Source: Mycobacteroides salmoniphilum (GTDB taxonomy: Bacteria; Actinomycetota; Actinomycetes; Mycobacteriales; Mycobacteriaceae). Taken from it: 64,000 nucleotides of DNA. Position numbers and translations under genes: made by a program. The notes below the pieces were generated by a model that made no database searches, was not told the DNA's origin, and saw nothing but the letters and a program-made list of their open reading frames with translations. Below are positions 48,249 to 57,646 of the stretch, one piece after another; within the stretch, counting starts at the first letter, position 1, and every line of letters begins with the position of its first letter. The stretch lies in contig NZ_CP024633.1 in NCBI RefSeq assembly GCF_004924335.1, positions 2,356,001-2,420,000 of the forward strand, written 5' to 3'.

Positions 48249-49801
48249 GGCACCCCAGACGGTAGCGCAACCTCGCATCCGTCGGCGTCCCGGCGCACCG
48301 GAAGACTGATGGCGAAATCGGGATCGGTGCCGGGCCAATCAGCGCGGGCATGACAGCCACGGGATTCGGTACGCGCCGAGGCCGCCGCGACCACGGCGGC
48401 GGCGGTGAGCGTCAGCGCGGCGTCTTCCACCTCGCGTGGAGTCGACGTCGGTACCGCAGCGCACGACCGCAACTCGTCATCAAGCGTTGTGAGCCCATCG
48501 GCGTCACGCAGTACAGACGCCCAACGGCTCATCGCCGCCTGCAGCCGTCGACGGTCGAGACGCGGTTGTGCATGGTGATGCTCGCCGGCAACGGCCGACC
48601 GATCGGCCACCTTCGCGGCGGCCTCCCCCGCACGCCTGCCCACCACGAGGCCCTCCAATAGGCTATTGGAGGCCAGCCGGTTTGCCCCGTGCATCCCGGT
48701 ACGCGCGACCTCACCCGCGGCGAACAAACCTACGACCTCCGTCTGGCCGTAGGGATCGGTGACGACACCGCCACAGCTGTAGTGCGCCCCCGGTACTACC
48801 GGGATGAGCTGAGCCGTCGGATCGATACCCGCCGCCAGGCACGCGGCTGTGATGGTGGGAAATCTGCGCGCGAAGTTGTCGATCGTACGCGCGTCGAGAT
48901 AAACGCACTGATCTCCGGTCTCGCGCAGCCTGCGGGCGATCGCCCCGGCCACCACATCGCGTGGGGCCAGATCGCCCATGGGGTGGACCCCGGACGTCAC
49001 CGAATCCCCGCGCGCATCAACAAGAATGGCTCCCTCGCCGCGGACCGCCTCACTGATGAGCGGCCGGCATCCGGTGGCCCGCGGAGCATGCAGCATGGTC
49101 GGATGAAACTGGATGAACTCGATATCTGCCACCGGCACACCCGCACGCAAGGCCAGTGCCATCCCGTCTCCGGTTGATCCCTCTGGATTGGTGGTGGCCG
49201 AATACAGATGTCCGAGGCCACCGGTAGCAAGAACCACCGCCCCAGTACGGATCACGCCCAAGCCGTCACCGTTTCCGACGACCACACCACCCACGCCATC
49301 CGGCCCGATGAGGACGTCGTGCACCACATGGCTGCGCCGGATGTCGAGCATTGCCGCGGCGTGATCGAGCGCCCGCTGCACTTCCGCACCGGTGGCATCG
49401 CCGCCCGCGTGGATGATCCGGCGGGTGCTGTGCCCGCCTTCGCGTGTCAATGCCCATTGTCCGGAACGTGTTTCGTCGAATCGGGCACCGTCGGCCACCA
49501 GATCGCGCACCGCGCGGTAACCGTCCGACACGATCGACTGCACCGCATCGACATCGCACAGACCGCCGCCGGCGATCAGGGTGTCACGGACATGCGCCTG
49601 GACCGAATCGTCGGTGTCGGGCAGCACAACCGCGATACCGCCCTGGGCGAAATGCGTGGCAGTAGCACCGATCTTGCTGAGTACCACGACCTTTCGGCCG
49701 TGGCGGTGTGCCGCGAGCGCAGCCGCCAATCCGGCTACACCCGCACCGACGACAACCACATCTGCATCAGCACTCCAGGTGGTTCCCGCCGGCAGTGTCA
49801 T
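48242..49801 (-). CDS. nadB: L-aspartate oxidase
   Basis: 519 aa FAD enzyme oxidising aspartate to iminoaspartate for quinolinate. FAD motif '[20 protein letters not shown]' at ~16, '[14 protein letters not shown]', substrate region '[17 protein letters not shown]', '[20 protein letters not shown]' and '[20 protein letters not shown]'. Actinobacterial length with a shortened helical C-domain. It overlaps nadA by 4 bp. Confidence 0.97.
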   Translation of the reverse strand: MTLPAGTTWSADADVVVVGAGVAGLAAALAAHRHGRKVVVLSKIGATATHFAQGGIAVVLPDTDDSVQAHVRDTLIAGGGLCDVDAVQSIVSDGYRAVRDLVADGARFDETRSGQWALTREGGHSTRRIIHAGGDATGAEVQRALDHAAAMLDIRRSHVVHDVLIGPDGVGGVVVGNGDGLGVIRTGAVVLATGGLGHLYSATTNPEGSTGDGMALALRAGVPVADIEFIQFHPTMLHAPRATGCRPLISEAVRGEGAILVDARGDSVTSGVHPMGDLAPRDVVAGAIARRLRETGDQCVYLDARTIDNFARRFPTITAACLAAGIDPTAQLIPVVPGAHYSCGGVVTDPYGQTEVVGLFAAGEVARTGMHGANRLASNSLLEGLVVGRRAGEAAAKVADRSAVAGEHHHAQPRLDRRRLQAAMSRWASVLRDADGLTTLDDELRSCAAVPTSTPREVEDAALTLTAAAVVAAASARTESRGCHARADWPGTDPDFAISLPVRRDADGCEVALPSGVPC

Positions 49802-50826
49802 TCTCCGCCGCCGGGCTGTCCGATCTCGATCATCCGCTGCACACTTCGCCGCGCCAGCCGCGCGGTTTCCAGGTCCACATGCACTTCATCGCGGCCCTCC
49901 ACGAGGCAGCGCAACATCGCCGCAGGGGTAATCATCTTCATGTATGTGCACGAGGCCCGGTCGTTGACCGCCAGGAAATTCACGTCGGGTGCCGCCTTAC
50001 GCAGCTGGTGCAGCATGCCGACCTCGGTGGCCACCAGGACCTCCCGTGCGCGCGTTTCGCGGGCCGCGTCGAGCATTCCGCCTGTCGAGAGGATTTTCAC
50101 CCGGTCGTCGGGTACGGCCCCCTCACCGGCGAGGTACAGCGCCGATGTCGCGCAACCGCATTCGGGGTGCACGAACAGCTCGGCATCCGGGTGCGCACGT
50201 GCCTGCCCGGCAAGTTCCTCACCGTTGATTCCGGCGTGCACGTGGCACTCACCGGCCCAGATCTGCAAGTTCTGACGGCCCGTCACCCGCTTGACATGTG
50301 CACCGAGGAACTGGTCCGGGCAAAACAGCACCTCGCGGTCCGGGTCGATCGACGCAACGACCTCGACGGCGTTCGAAGAGGTGCAGCAGATATCGGTGAG
50401 CGCCTTCACAGCCGCGGTGGTGTTGACGTACGAGACCACTACGGCGTCGGGAAATTCGGCCTTCCATTCCCGCAGATCGTCGGCGGTGATGGAGTCGGCC
50501 AGCGAGCACCCGGCGCGCTGATCAGGAATGAGCACCGTCTTGTCCGGGCTGAGAATCTTGGCCGTCTCGGCCATGAAGTGAACACCGCAGAACACGATGG
50601 TGTCCTCGGGCGCCTCGGCGGCGATGCGGGAGAGCGCCAGCGAGTCGCCGACATGGTCCGCCACGTCCTGGATCGCCGGAAGCTGATAGTTATGCGCGAG
50701 CAGTGTGGCGCCGCGCTGCTTGGCCAGCCGGCGTACCTGCTCGGCCCAGCGGGCATCGCCCTCCACGCCGGTGTATCCACCGGGGCCGTCGATCACGCCG
50801 TCAAGTACTACGTCAGCTGCCGTCAT
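49798..50826 (-). CDS. nadA: Quinolinate synthase
   Basis: 342 aa, 4Fe-4S enzyme condensing iminoaspartate with DHAP. Cluster cysteines are in '[20 protein letters not shown]', '[14 protein letters not shown]' and '[20 protein letters not shown]'. '[20 protein letters not shown]' is the N-terminal substrate motif. A GAGGAGG ribosome site precedes the ATG. First gene of nadABC, under the NrtR operator 60 bp upstream. Confidence 0.97.
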   Translation of the reverse strand: MTAADVVLDGVIDGPGGYTGVEGDARWAEQVRRLAKQRGATLLAHNYQLPAIQDVADHVGDSLALSRIAAEAPEDTIVFCGVHFMAETAKILSPDKTVLIPDQRAGCSLADSITADDLREWKAEFPDAVVVSYVNTTAAVKALTDICCTSSNAVEVVASIDPDREVLFCPDQFLGAHVKRVTGRQNLQIWAGECHVHAGINGEELAGQARAHPDAELFVHPECGCATSALYLAGEGAVPDDRVKILSTGGMLDAARETRAREVLVATEVGMLHQLRKAAPDVNFLAVNDRASCTYMKMITPAAMLRCLVEGRDEVHVDLETARLARRSVQRMIEIGQPGGGE

Positions 50827-50886
50827 GGCCGCCTCCTCGCGCCCTCGGGTCTCGGCCGGCCTTCGGGCTGCGTTTGGCCAACCGAG

Positions 50887-50909
50887 GTTTTCGACTTATG
50901 ATCGAAAAC
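50887..50909. promoter_or_regulatory. NrtR operator with embedded -10 box
   Basis: Perfect inverted repeat GTTTTCGA-N7-TCGAAAAC. The rightward -10 box TATGAT (50897-50902) overlaps its centre, and the nrtR ATG at 50910 begins right after it, so binding would block nrtR transcription directly. The same site lies in the nadA leader/promoter on the other strand. Confidence 0.85.
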
Positions 50910-51629
50910 ATGGTCCATACTAGCACCGAGCACGAGGTGTTAGCCGTGGTGTTCCAAGTACGTCACTTCAGCGACACCGCAACCAGCGCAGACGGTCCTG
51001 CGTCCACACCCGAACTCGCCGTGCTGCTGTGGCAGCGCGCACTCGAGCCACACCGTGGCGCCTGGGCGCTCCCTGGCGGCCAGGTCCGCGCCGATGAGGA
51101 CCTCCCCTCTTCTATCCGCCGACAGCTTGCCGAAAAGGTCGACGTGCGTGAGCTGGCACACCTCGAACAGCTGGCCGTGTTTTCTGCACCGAGGCGTGTT
51201 CCCGGTCCGCGCACCATCGCCTCGACGTTCCTCGGGCTCGTCCCCTTCCCCGCCACCCCCGAGCTTCCCGCCGATACCCAGTGGCACCGCGTGAGCAACC
51301 TGCCCGCGATGGCCTTCGACCACCACGTGATGGTCGCGCACGCGCACACCCGCCTGGTAGCCAAAATGTCCTACACGAACATCGGATTCGCCTTGGCTCC
51401 ACAGCAATTCACGCTCTCAACACTCCGTGACATCTACTGCGCGACTTTGGGATATCCCGTCGATGCCACCAACCTGCAACGCGTGCTGGTGCGGCGTGGA
51501 GTGCTCACGCCGACCGGAACCACCGTGCGATCCGGCCGCAGCGGTGGCCGTCCCGCGGCGCTCTACCGATTCACCGATGACCGCTATCGGGTCACCGATG
51601 AGTTTGCTGCGCTACGCCCGCCCGGCTGA
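50910..51629 (+). CDS. nrtR: NrtR-family Nudix-related NAD regulator
   Basis: 239 aa from ATG at 50910, 7 nt after a TATGAT -10 box, so probably leaderless; the ATG at 50898 lies inside the operator. Residues ~10-150 form a Nudix domain with a degenerate catalytic box ('GAWALPGGQVRADEDLPSSI', 'RQLAEKVDVRELAHLEQLAV'), suited to sensing an NAD-derived nucleotide. Residues ~160-235 are the winged helix ('LRDIYCATLGYPVDATNLQR', 'GGRPAALYRF'). NrtR has been reported as a repressor of de novo NAD synthesis in M. smegmatis. Divergent placement to nadABC agrees. Confidence 0.92.
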   Translation: MVHTSTEHEVLAVVFQVRHFSDTATSADGPASTPELAVLLWQRALEPHRGAWALPGGQVRADEDLPSSIRRQLAEKVDVRELAHLEQLAVFSAPRRVPGPRTIASTFLGLVPFPATPELPADTQWHRVSNLPAMAFDHHVMVAHAHTRLVAKMSYTNIGFALAPQQFTLSTLRDIYCATLGYPVDATNLQRVLVRRGVLTPTGTTVRSGRSGGRPAALYRFTDDRYRVTDEFAALRPPG

Positions 51630-51694
51630 CAGGACTAGCTTCTTAGAGTCTCCTTAGGGTATGAATGCCGGGGACCTTCGAAGGGAGCGCAGGC

Positions 51695-53017
51695 ATGGCA
51701 CCCCACGACCTGGCGATATCCGATGACGTCAAGTGGATCGGCGAACCGACTCATCAGGGCATAGAGCGCGGCGCTCGCCCGCTGCTGCCCACCGAGGATC
51801 CCTTTTACCTCCCGCCTCTCGGATTCGAACACGCCACACCGGGCACCGTGCTGCGCACCCGAGATGTCGACATGGCGTTCCTGGGCGTGATCCCCCAGCG
51901 ATTTACCGCGACGCAGCTGCTGTACCGCAGCAACGACCTCAATCGGCGCGCCGATGCCGCGGTCACCACGGTGCTCACTCCCGTCGGCACCGACCCAGCG
52001 GCAACCGTCCCCATCGTGTCGTACCAATGCGCCATCGACGCCGTCACGGACCGCTGCTTTCCCTCCTACGCCCTACGCCGGGGCGCACACGCGCTCGGGT
52101 CCTTCGCGCAGTTCGAACTGCTCCTGATCGCGGCGCTCCTTGCCCGGGGCTGGGCGGTGTCCATACCCGACCACGAAGGCGTCGACGGGATCTGGGGAGC
52201 CCCGGAGGAGCCCGGATATCGGACCCTCGATGGACTTCGGGCGGCCCTGAACTGCGACAGGCTGGGGCTGTCCCGGCGCGCACCCATCGGACTGTGGGGT
52301 TACTCCGGCGGAGGCCTCGCCACTGCCTGGACGGCGGAGGTCAGTGCGGACTATGCACCCGAACTCACCATCGCCGGCGCGGTGCTCGGGTCCCCCGTAG
52401 GCGACCTGGGGCACACCTTCCGGCGACTCAACGGCGGGCTGTTCGCAGCCCTACCCGGCCTCGTCGTCGCCGCCCTGTCGCATGTGTACCCCGGCCTGGA
52501 GCGCGTGATCGAGGAACACGCGACACCCCAGGGCAAAGAATTCCTCGGGCGGCTCGAAGACATGCCGACCTTGCGGGCCATCGTCGCCATGGCCTTCAAG
52601 GACATGGATGATCTGGTGGACCAGCCGCTGGACCAGCTCCTCGAGACACCCGAGGTGCAACATGTTTTCGACAGCATCAAACTCGGTAAGACGGTCCCCA
52701 CCCCGCCCGTCCTCATCGTGCAGGCCGTGCACGACCAGATCATTTCGACCTCATGCATCGACGAACTGGCCGATACCTACCGTGCCGGTGGCGCCCACGT
52801 CACTTATCACCGCGATCTGCTCAACGAGCACCTGCTGCTGCACCCCATGTCCGCACCCATGTCGATAGCGTGGCTGGGCGCACGGTTCAGCGGTGAGGCA
52901 CTGCCGACGGTGCCGCGCCGTACGAGCTGGCCGCTGGCGTTCAAGCCCTCGACCTACGTCGGTCTACTGAAGCTCGGCTGGGTGAGCGCCAAGGTTATGG
53001 GCGGACGTCCTCTTTAA
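51695..53017 (+). CDS. Secretory-lipase-type (LIP family) alpha/beta hydrolase
   Basis: 440 aa from ATG at 51695 with GGGAG ~8 nt upstream; ATG at 51665 is an alternative if the TAGGGT box at 51655-51660 gives a nearly leaderless mRNA. Nucleophile elbow '[20 protein letters not shown]'; '[20 protein letters not shown]' precedes it; Asp and His of the triad are in '[20 protein letters not shown]' and '[15 protein letters not shown]'. Matches the LIP lipase family (Rv1592c position). No signal peptide is obvious, so secretion is uncertain. Confidence 0.88.
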   Translation: MAPHDLAISDDVKWIGEPTHQGIERGARPLLPTEDPFYLPPLGFEHATPGTVLRTRDVDMAFLGVIPQRFTATQLLYRSNDLNRRADAAVTTVLTPVGTDPAATVPIVSYQCAIDAVTDRCFPSYALRRGAHALGSFAQFELLLIAALLARGWAVSIPDHEGVDGIWGAPEEPGYRTLDGLRAALNCDRLGLSRRAPIGLWGYSGGGLATAWTAEVSADYAPELTIAGAVLGSPVGDLGHTFRRLNGGLFAALPGLVVAALSHVYPGLERVIEEHATPQGKEFLGRLEDMPTLRAIVAMAFKDMDDLVDQPLDQLLETPEVQHVFDSIKLGKTVPTPPVLIVQAVHDQIISTSCIDELADTYRAGGAHVTYHRDLLNEHLLLHPMSAPMSIAWLGARFSGEALPTVPRRTSWPLAFKPSTYVGLLKLGWVSAKVMGGRPL

Positions 53018-53024
53018 AAGCCGC

Positions 53025-53561
53025 TCAGCTGTTCAGTGCGGCAAGGGCGGCGTCCACCGCTGCCCTCTTGACCTGTCTGTGCGCCCGGTCCGCGTATTCG
53101 ATGGTGCAGTCCGATAAGCCGCCGACCGCCACGGTCGCCCGGATCATCTGCCCCCCCGACGGTTTCGGGCCCGCGAGCAATGCGATCAGCTTGCGCCGCC
53201 ATTCGATCATCCATTCGCCCAGTTCGAACTGCCCCATGGTGGCCAGATCACGCACGATGATGCCCATGACAACGCGGTGCGACCACAACACGTCGAAGTA
53301 GTCCTCGAGTAGTTGGCGTGGGTCCCGCGCGCCGCTGGTGGCCAGGAATGCCTCCAGATCGTCCGCCATCGGCTGCACGATGCTGCGCACCAGGTCATCT
53401 CGCGACGAAAAGTGATAGTAAAGAGCGGGTTTGGTGATTGCCAGCTGGGCCGCGATGTCCTGCAGGCTGGTGTTGCGCAGCCCATGCTCGGCGAACAGCT
53501 CGCGCGCGACGGCCTGGATGCGCTCCCTGGTGTTCGTTGCGCCGGGCGCCTCGGGGACCAT
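53025..53561 (-). CDS. TetR-family repressor of the adjacent monooxygenase
   Basis: 178 aa. N-terminal HTH 'TSLQDIAAQLAITKPALYYH' then 'FSSRDDLVRSIVQPM' is typical TetR; the ligand domain follows. It diverges from the FAD monooxygenase over 80 bp that contain a near-perfect palindrome. The gene arrangement (regulator next to a flavin monooxygenase) resembles antibiotic- or aromatic-induced systems in mycobacteria; the inducer is unknown. Ends 8 bp from the convergent lipase gene. Confidence 0.92.
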   Translation of the reverse strand: MVPEAPGATNTRERIQAVARELFAEHGLRNTSLQDIAAQLAITKPALYYHFSSRDDLVRSIVQPMADDLEAFLATSGARDPRQLLEDYFDVLWSHRVVMGIIVRDLATMGQFELGEWMIEWRRKLIALLAGPKPSGGQMIRATVAVGGLSDCTIEYADRAHRQVKRAAVDAALAALNS

Positions 53562-53611
53562 CAGCCGATAATAGCCCCTGACTTTCCGGTCGGTAAGCAG
53601 TATGCTCGATC

Positions 53612-53631
53612 TACTTACCGATCGTTAAGTA
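53612..53631. promoter_or_regulatory. TetR operator candidate
   Basis: TACTTA-N8-TAAGTA, 18 of 20 positions symmetric, ending just before the AAGGAGA ribosome site of the monooxygenase. A partial second copy (CGGTAAG) is near 53591-53597. Confidence 0.7.
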
Positions 53632-53641
53632 AGGAGATGGT

Positions 53642-54865
53642 ATGCGAGTGCTCGTTTCGGGAGCCAGCGTCGCGGGCCCCACACTGGCCTATTGGCTTGC
53701 GCGCTATGGATTTGACGTCACAGTGGTCGAACGCTCGCCGGCTCCACGTAAATCGGGGGGGCATGCCGTTGACCTGTTCAAGCCCGCGATGGACATCGTC
53801 GAGAAGATGGGCGTTCTCGACCGGATCGAGGCGCACAAGGTGAGCACCGACGTCCTCTCGATCCACCGCGAGGGCAAGCCTGGTCTGGTGGACCTCGCCG
53901 AGGCGCTGATCTTCTCGGCCGTGTCACAGCGCCACGTCGAGATCATGCGTGACGATCTCAGCGAGATCCTCTACGACGCCAGCGCCCCCACCGCGGAGTA
54001 CATCTTCGGAGACTCGATCACGACGCTCACTGAAGACGACACCGCGGTGCACGTCACCTTCGAGCAGGGCCCGGAGCACCAGTTCGACCTCGTCATCGGC
54101 GCCGACGGATTGCACTCGAATGTTCGTGGTCTGGTGTTCGGTCCCGAGTCCGGCTATTCGCATTGGCTGGGCGAGTACCTCGCCGTCGCATCGATACCCA
54201 ACTACCTCGATCTGACCGACCGCGCGCTCATGTTCCCCAGAGTCGACCGCATGGCCGGTATATACAGCGCCGCGCAGCTCCCGGATGCGCGGGCGTTCTT
54301 CCTTTTTCGTCCCCCGGAGCGACTTGACTACCACCACCGGGACATCCCGCGGCAAAAGGAACTCTTGCGCGATGCCTACGCCGACTTCGGCTGGGAGGTC
54401 CCCCGCATGCTCGCCGAGGTCGACGCGACCAACGCCTTCTACATGGACTCCATCACCCAGCTGCGGATGAACACCTGGTCGAAGGGCCGGATAACACTCG
54501 TCGGCGACGCGGGATACTGTCCCGGCCCGGCCGTGGGCGGAAGCACCAGCCTTGCGGTGGTTGGGGCATACGTGCTTGCCGGGGAAATCGCGACCGCCGC
54601 AGGTGATCACACCCGCGCCTACCCGGCCTGCGAGGCGGCCCTGGGCGAGTACGTGCGCCGCAGCCGTCAACTGGCTCTCACCGCATCGGACACCCTGGTG
54701 CCCAAGAGTCGTGTCGGCCTATGGACTCTTGTTCACGGCGCACGAATCCTCGGTCATTTGCCGTCACCACTGGCACACCTTGCCTCGCGGCTGGTCGCGG
54801 CACGCGCACTGAATATCCACGACACCTTCGCCATCCGCGACTACCAGGGACTCGTCCGCCCCTAG
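53642..54865 (+). CDS. FAD-dependent aromatic-type monooxygenase (TetX/PHBH-like)
   Basis: 407 aa, class A flavoprotein monooxygenase. FAD-binding 'VLVSGASVAGPTLAYWLARY' at the N-terminus with Glu at the end of strand 2 ('VVER'), the 'VIGADGLHSNVRGLVFG' DG motif and 'ITLVGDAGYCPGPAVGGSTS' second FAD motif. Family members hydroxylate aromatics or inactivate tetracyclines or rifamycins. Good AAGGAGA site precedes the ATG. Substrate not assignable; control by the divergent TetR is likely. Confidence 0.9.
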   Translation: MRVLVSGASVAGPTLAYWLARYGFDVTVVERSPAPRKSGGHAVDLFKPAMDIVEKMGVLDRIEAHKVSTDVLSIHREGKPGLVDLAEALIFSAVSQRHVEIMRDDLSEILYDASAPTAEYIFGDSITTLTEDDTAVHVTFEQGPEHQFDLVIGADGLHSNVRGLVFGPESGYSHWLGEYLAVASIPNYLDLTDRALMFPRVDRMAGIYSAAQLPDARAFFLFRPPERLDYHHRDIPRQKELLRDAYADFGWEVPRMLAEVDATNAFYMDSITQLRMNTWSKGRITLVGDAGYCPGPAVGGSTSLAVVGAYVLAGEIATAAGDHTRAYPACEAALGEYVRRSRQLALTASDTLVPKSRVGLWTLVHGARILGHLPSPLAHLASRLVAARALNIHDTFAIRDYQGLVRP

Positions 54866-55022
54866 CACATTAGCCAGGTTCCGGATCGAAAAGCGCCAGA
54901 ACATCATTGGAGACGGCGGTTGCCGTGTTGCTGGACGACACCGCCTCGGCAGAGTGGCCCGGTCACGCGTGAGCACCCCGTACGCTGACGTCCGGGTCGC
55001 TTCGAATCGACAGAGGAGTGAG
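54866..55022 (+). promoter_or_regulatory. Upstream region of the secreted-protein gene
   Basis: 157 bp. A TACGCT -10 box at 54981-54986 and a GAGGAG ribosome site just before 55023 suggest a ~30-nt leader. Nothing else is recognised. Confidence 0.4.
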
Positions 55023-56663
55023 ATGGACCGGACCGCCAATCCCTTGTTCAAGGCGGGTATGGCCGCTATCACCGCGACGGCCTTGATCGTCGCACCGACG
55101 GTGGTTCCGCGCACGCCGCAAGCCATTTCATTGCCCGATATCCGATCCGCCCCAGTTCGTCTGAGCTCGTTCGCATTCACGCCGCAGGCCAACAAGGCCC
55201 CGCTGAGCACATTGGCCGCATTCAAGTTCCCGCTGCCGTCGACCGCCGCCGGGGCGTCCAGCGTGCCGATCAGCGCTGTTTCATTCGCGCCGAGCACCGA
55301 TCCCGGCCTCTCGGTGCAGCCGCGCGCGGCAGCCGTCCAGCCTCTCGCGCCCTCCGCCGCACCGTCTCGGTCCAGTGCTCCCGCCGCGGCGGGAGCGGGT
55401 CCGGCCGTCGCGAACTCCATCACCAACGGCATCGACCAGGCCTACCAGTTCATCCAGTATTGGGTGGATTACGGCGTGGACCTCGCGCAGTGGGGCGCCG
55501 GGTTTGTTCCTGTCATCGGCGGACTTGTCAGCGCGCAGATCGGCATCGTCTACGACAACCTCATTCGGCCCATCGCCAACAGCTTTGTCTATAACCTCGT
55601 CGACCCGATCATCAACGACCCCAGCTTCTCCAACATCGTCAATTCGTTCGGGCGATTCGGTGGTGACATTGTCAACTCCGTTATCAATTTCGCATGGGCA
55701 GAGGCACGCTATTTCCTACCGCCGTTGCCGCCCCTTCCCGGTGTGGCCCTGCAAGCGACAGCGGATGACGTCGGTACGTCCCCCACCTCCGTGCACGAGG
55801 CATTGGCACCCTTCACCAAGGCGTTCAAGGATGCAGAGGCACATTTCGCGGAGGCACTGGGTCTGAAGAAGATCGATCAGAAGCTGACAAGCCTCGAAAA
55901 GACCGGCACCGCAGATGAAACCACTGGTGATGCCGCGAAGGACACCGTCAAGGGCCCTGCTGTCGATACCAAGGACGTACAGGGCCCTAAGGAAGCTGCC
56001 GAGAGCACGACGCCCGCCAGGGACAAGGCCGTTGCCGTCGTCGACAAGGAAAAGAAGTCGGACGAGAAGTCCACGTCCGAGAACAAGGAGACCGCGGCGA
56101 AAGGCACCAAGGAGTCTCCCAAAGATGCCGCATCCACCGGTGCGGTGACCGACACGCAGGGGGCTTCTGGCGAAGCACCCCAGGAGACCAAGCAGGCGAA
56201 AGACACCGAGAGCCCCAAGGATTCGGTGAAGGAAGACAAGTCGCCCACTCCCGCGGTGACCAAGGATCAGTCAGACAAGCCGGTCAAGCCGAAGGTTCCC
56301 GCGGCCAGCACGACCGAACACGGCACCGTCAGCGCGCAAGGCACCGTCCGCGGTCCCATCTCGCAGTCGACCACCGGGCAGACCGGGGCGTCCACGTCAG
56401 GTTCCAAGACCCCGGGCGGCAAGACATCAGATACCACGTCGGCAGACACCAAGACCATCGACACCAGGACAAAGGCTTCTGAGACCAAGGGCCCGGAGAC
56501 GAAGACCTCCGACACGAAGCCATCCGAATCCAAGAGTTCCGGATCCAAATCGCCGAGCACCTCCGCGACACACGACTCGGGGAGCAAGTCCTCGGGATCC
56601 GCGAGCGGCTCCTCCACGTCCGGTGGTGGCAGTTCGAAATCGGGCGGCGGCAGCCACGATTAG
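55023..56663 (+). CDS. Exported PE/PPE-like-tail protein with long disordered C-terminus
   Basis: 546 aa from ATG at 55023 (GAGGAG site); the frame further left has no site. Hydrophobic export signal 'AGMAAITATALIVAPTVVP' near 12-30. Residues ~135-240 form a conserved-looking domain: 'GIDQAYQFIQYWVDYGVDLA', 'FVPVIGGLVSAQIGIVYDNL', 'VNSVINFAWAEARYFLPPLP'. This is the small domain seen in many mycobacterial PE/PGRS-annotated or secreted proteins. Residues ~282-546 are Lys/Ser/Thr/Gly-rich with 'KTSDTK'-type repeats, certainly disordered, ending 'SSTSGGGSSKSGGGSHD'. Likely cell-surface or secreted; function unknown. Confidence 0.8.
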   Translation: MDRTANPLFKAGMAAITATALIVAPTVVPRTPQAISLPDIRSAPVRLSSFAFTPQANKAPLSTLAAFKFPLPSTAAGASSVPISAVSFAPSTDPGLSVQPRAAAVQPLAPSAAPSRSSAPAAAGAGPAVANSITNGIDQAYQFIQYWVDYGVDLAQWGAGFVPVIGGLVSAQIGIVYDNLIRPIANSFVYNLVDPIINDPSFSNIVNSFGRFGGDIVNSVINFAWAEARYFLPPLPPLPGVALQATADDVGTSPTSVHEALAPFTKAFKDAEAHFAEALGLKKIDQKLTSLEKTGTADETTGDAAKDTVKGPAVDTKDVQGPKEAAESTTPARDKAVAVVDKEKKSDEKSTSENKETAAKGTKESPKDAASTGAVTDTQGASGEAPQETKQAKDTESPKDSVKEDKSPTPAVTKDQSDKPVKPKVPAASTTEHGTVSAQGTVRGPISQSTTGQTGASTSGSKTPGGKTSDTTSADTKTIDTRTKASETKGPETKTSDTKPSESKSSGSKSPSTSATHDSGSKSSGSASGSSTSGGGSSKSGGGSHD

Positions 56664-57580
56664 GCGTCGCGCGTCTCGCCACTGTTGACGGCGGTCGGCG
56701 AGAAGTGTTGGAGCAAGAAGTCATTCAGGCGACGGGTGGGCGCCGCGCGGGTGGTGGTGCCCCACGCCAGGGCAATGGAACGGTGGCGGCCTCGGCCTGC
56801 GAGCGGAATTTCACAGATACCGGGCGGGGTGCGGTCGTCATGAGGCAGCAGTGCAATGCCGAGGCCGCGGCTGATGAGTTCACGGATCGTGCCGAACTCG
56901 GTGACTTCGATGGCGATGTTTGGGGTGTATCCGGCTTCGCGACACCATGTTTCGGTGAGTTGCCGGAGGTTGTAGCTGGGCGGGTTGGCGATGAACGTCT
57001 CGCCGGCCAGCTCGTCTAGACGTAGTTCGGCCGCCGCGGCGAGCCGGTGGGCCGCGGGTACCGCCACCTGAATCTGTTGAATACCGATCGGGGTGTGGTG
57101 CAGACGCTCTGGTGCGGGAATCACGACGGCAAGGTCGAGATGCCCTGTCATCAACTCTGCGCCGAGTTGTGTTCCGTGCGCCTGCTTGAGGAGTACCCGG
57201 ATGCCCGGGTACCGATGCCGGAAGGCGGCGAGCAGATCTGGGATATGACCCGATCCCATGGTGAGCGGGAATCCGAAACGCACCGTGCCGTGCTCTGGGT
57301 CTGCGTCTCCGGTGAGCTCGGCGAGAGTGCGGTCGAGCTCCGCGAGGGGTTCACGCGCGCGGGCGGCGAGACGGCGCGCCTCAGGAGTCAGCCGCACCGT
57401 CCTACCGTCGTGGATGAGCAGCGGCACGCCCAGAGCGGTCTGCAACGCGTGGATCCGTCGACTCATCGATGACTGCGGAATGTCCAGCGCGAGGGCGGCC
57501 TGCGTCATGTGTCCGTCATGGGCGGACAGCTCTACCAGGGCCCGCAGCTGGGGTGCCAGCTGGGATGTCCATTGATCCAT
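56660..57580 (-). CDS. LysR-family regulator
   Basis: 306 aa. HTH at ~18-60 ('MTQAALALDIPQSSMSRRIH', 'ALQTALGVPLLIHDGRTVRL'), linker helix, then effector domain from ~95 with 'GTVRFGFPLTMGSGHIPDLL' and 'LGAELMTGHLDLAVV'. Divergent from mqo with a palindrome in between, so it probably activates or represses mqo. Stop codons overlap the preceding secreted-protein gene by 4 bp, convergent. Confidence 0.92.
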   Translation of the reverse strand: MDQWTSQLAPQLRALVELSAHDGHMTQAALALDIPQSSMSRRIHALQTALGVPLLIHDGRTVRLTPEARRLAARAREPLAELDRTLAELTGDADPEHGTVRFGFPLTMGSGHIPDLLAAFRHRYPGIRVLLKQAHGTQLGAELMTGHLDLAVVIPAPERLHHTPIGIQQIQVAVPAAHRLAAAAELRLDELAGETFIANPPSYNLRQLTETWCREAGYTPNIAIEVTEFGTIRELISRGLGIALLPHDDRTPPGICEIPLAGRGRHRSIALAWGTTTRAAPTRRLNDFLLQHFSPTAVNSGETRDA

Positions 57581-57603
57581 TATCGGATGCTACTCCCCCA
57601 ATC

Positions 57604-57623
57604 ATTCATTGGACGGAATGAAT
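57604..57623. promoter_or_regulatory. LysR-site candidate before mqo
   Basis: ATTCATT-N6-AATGAAT, perfect arms, in the 66-bp LysR/mqo spacer. The dyad fits LysR T-N11-A recognition. Confidence 0.7.
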
Positions 57624-57646
57624 ACCGGCGGCGGATGGTGGACGGT

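Noticed and set aside
54764..55432. 222-codon minus-strand frame
   Set aside because: Antisense to the monooxygenase end and the exported-protein gene; no motif.
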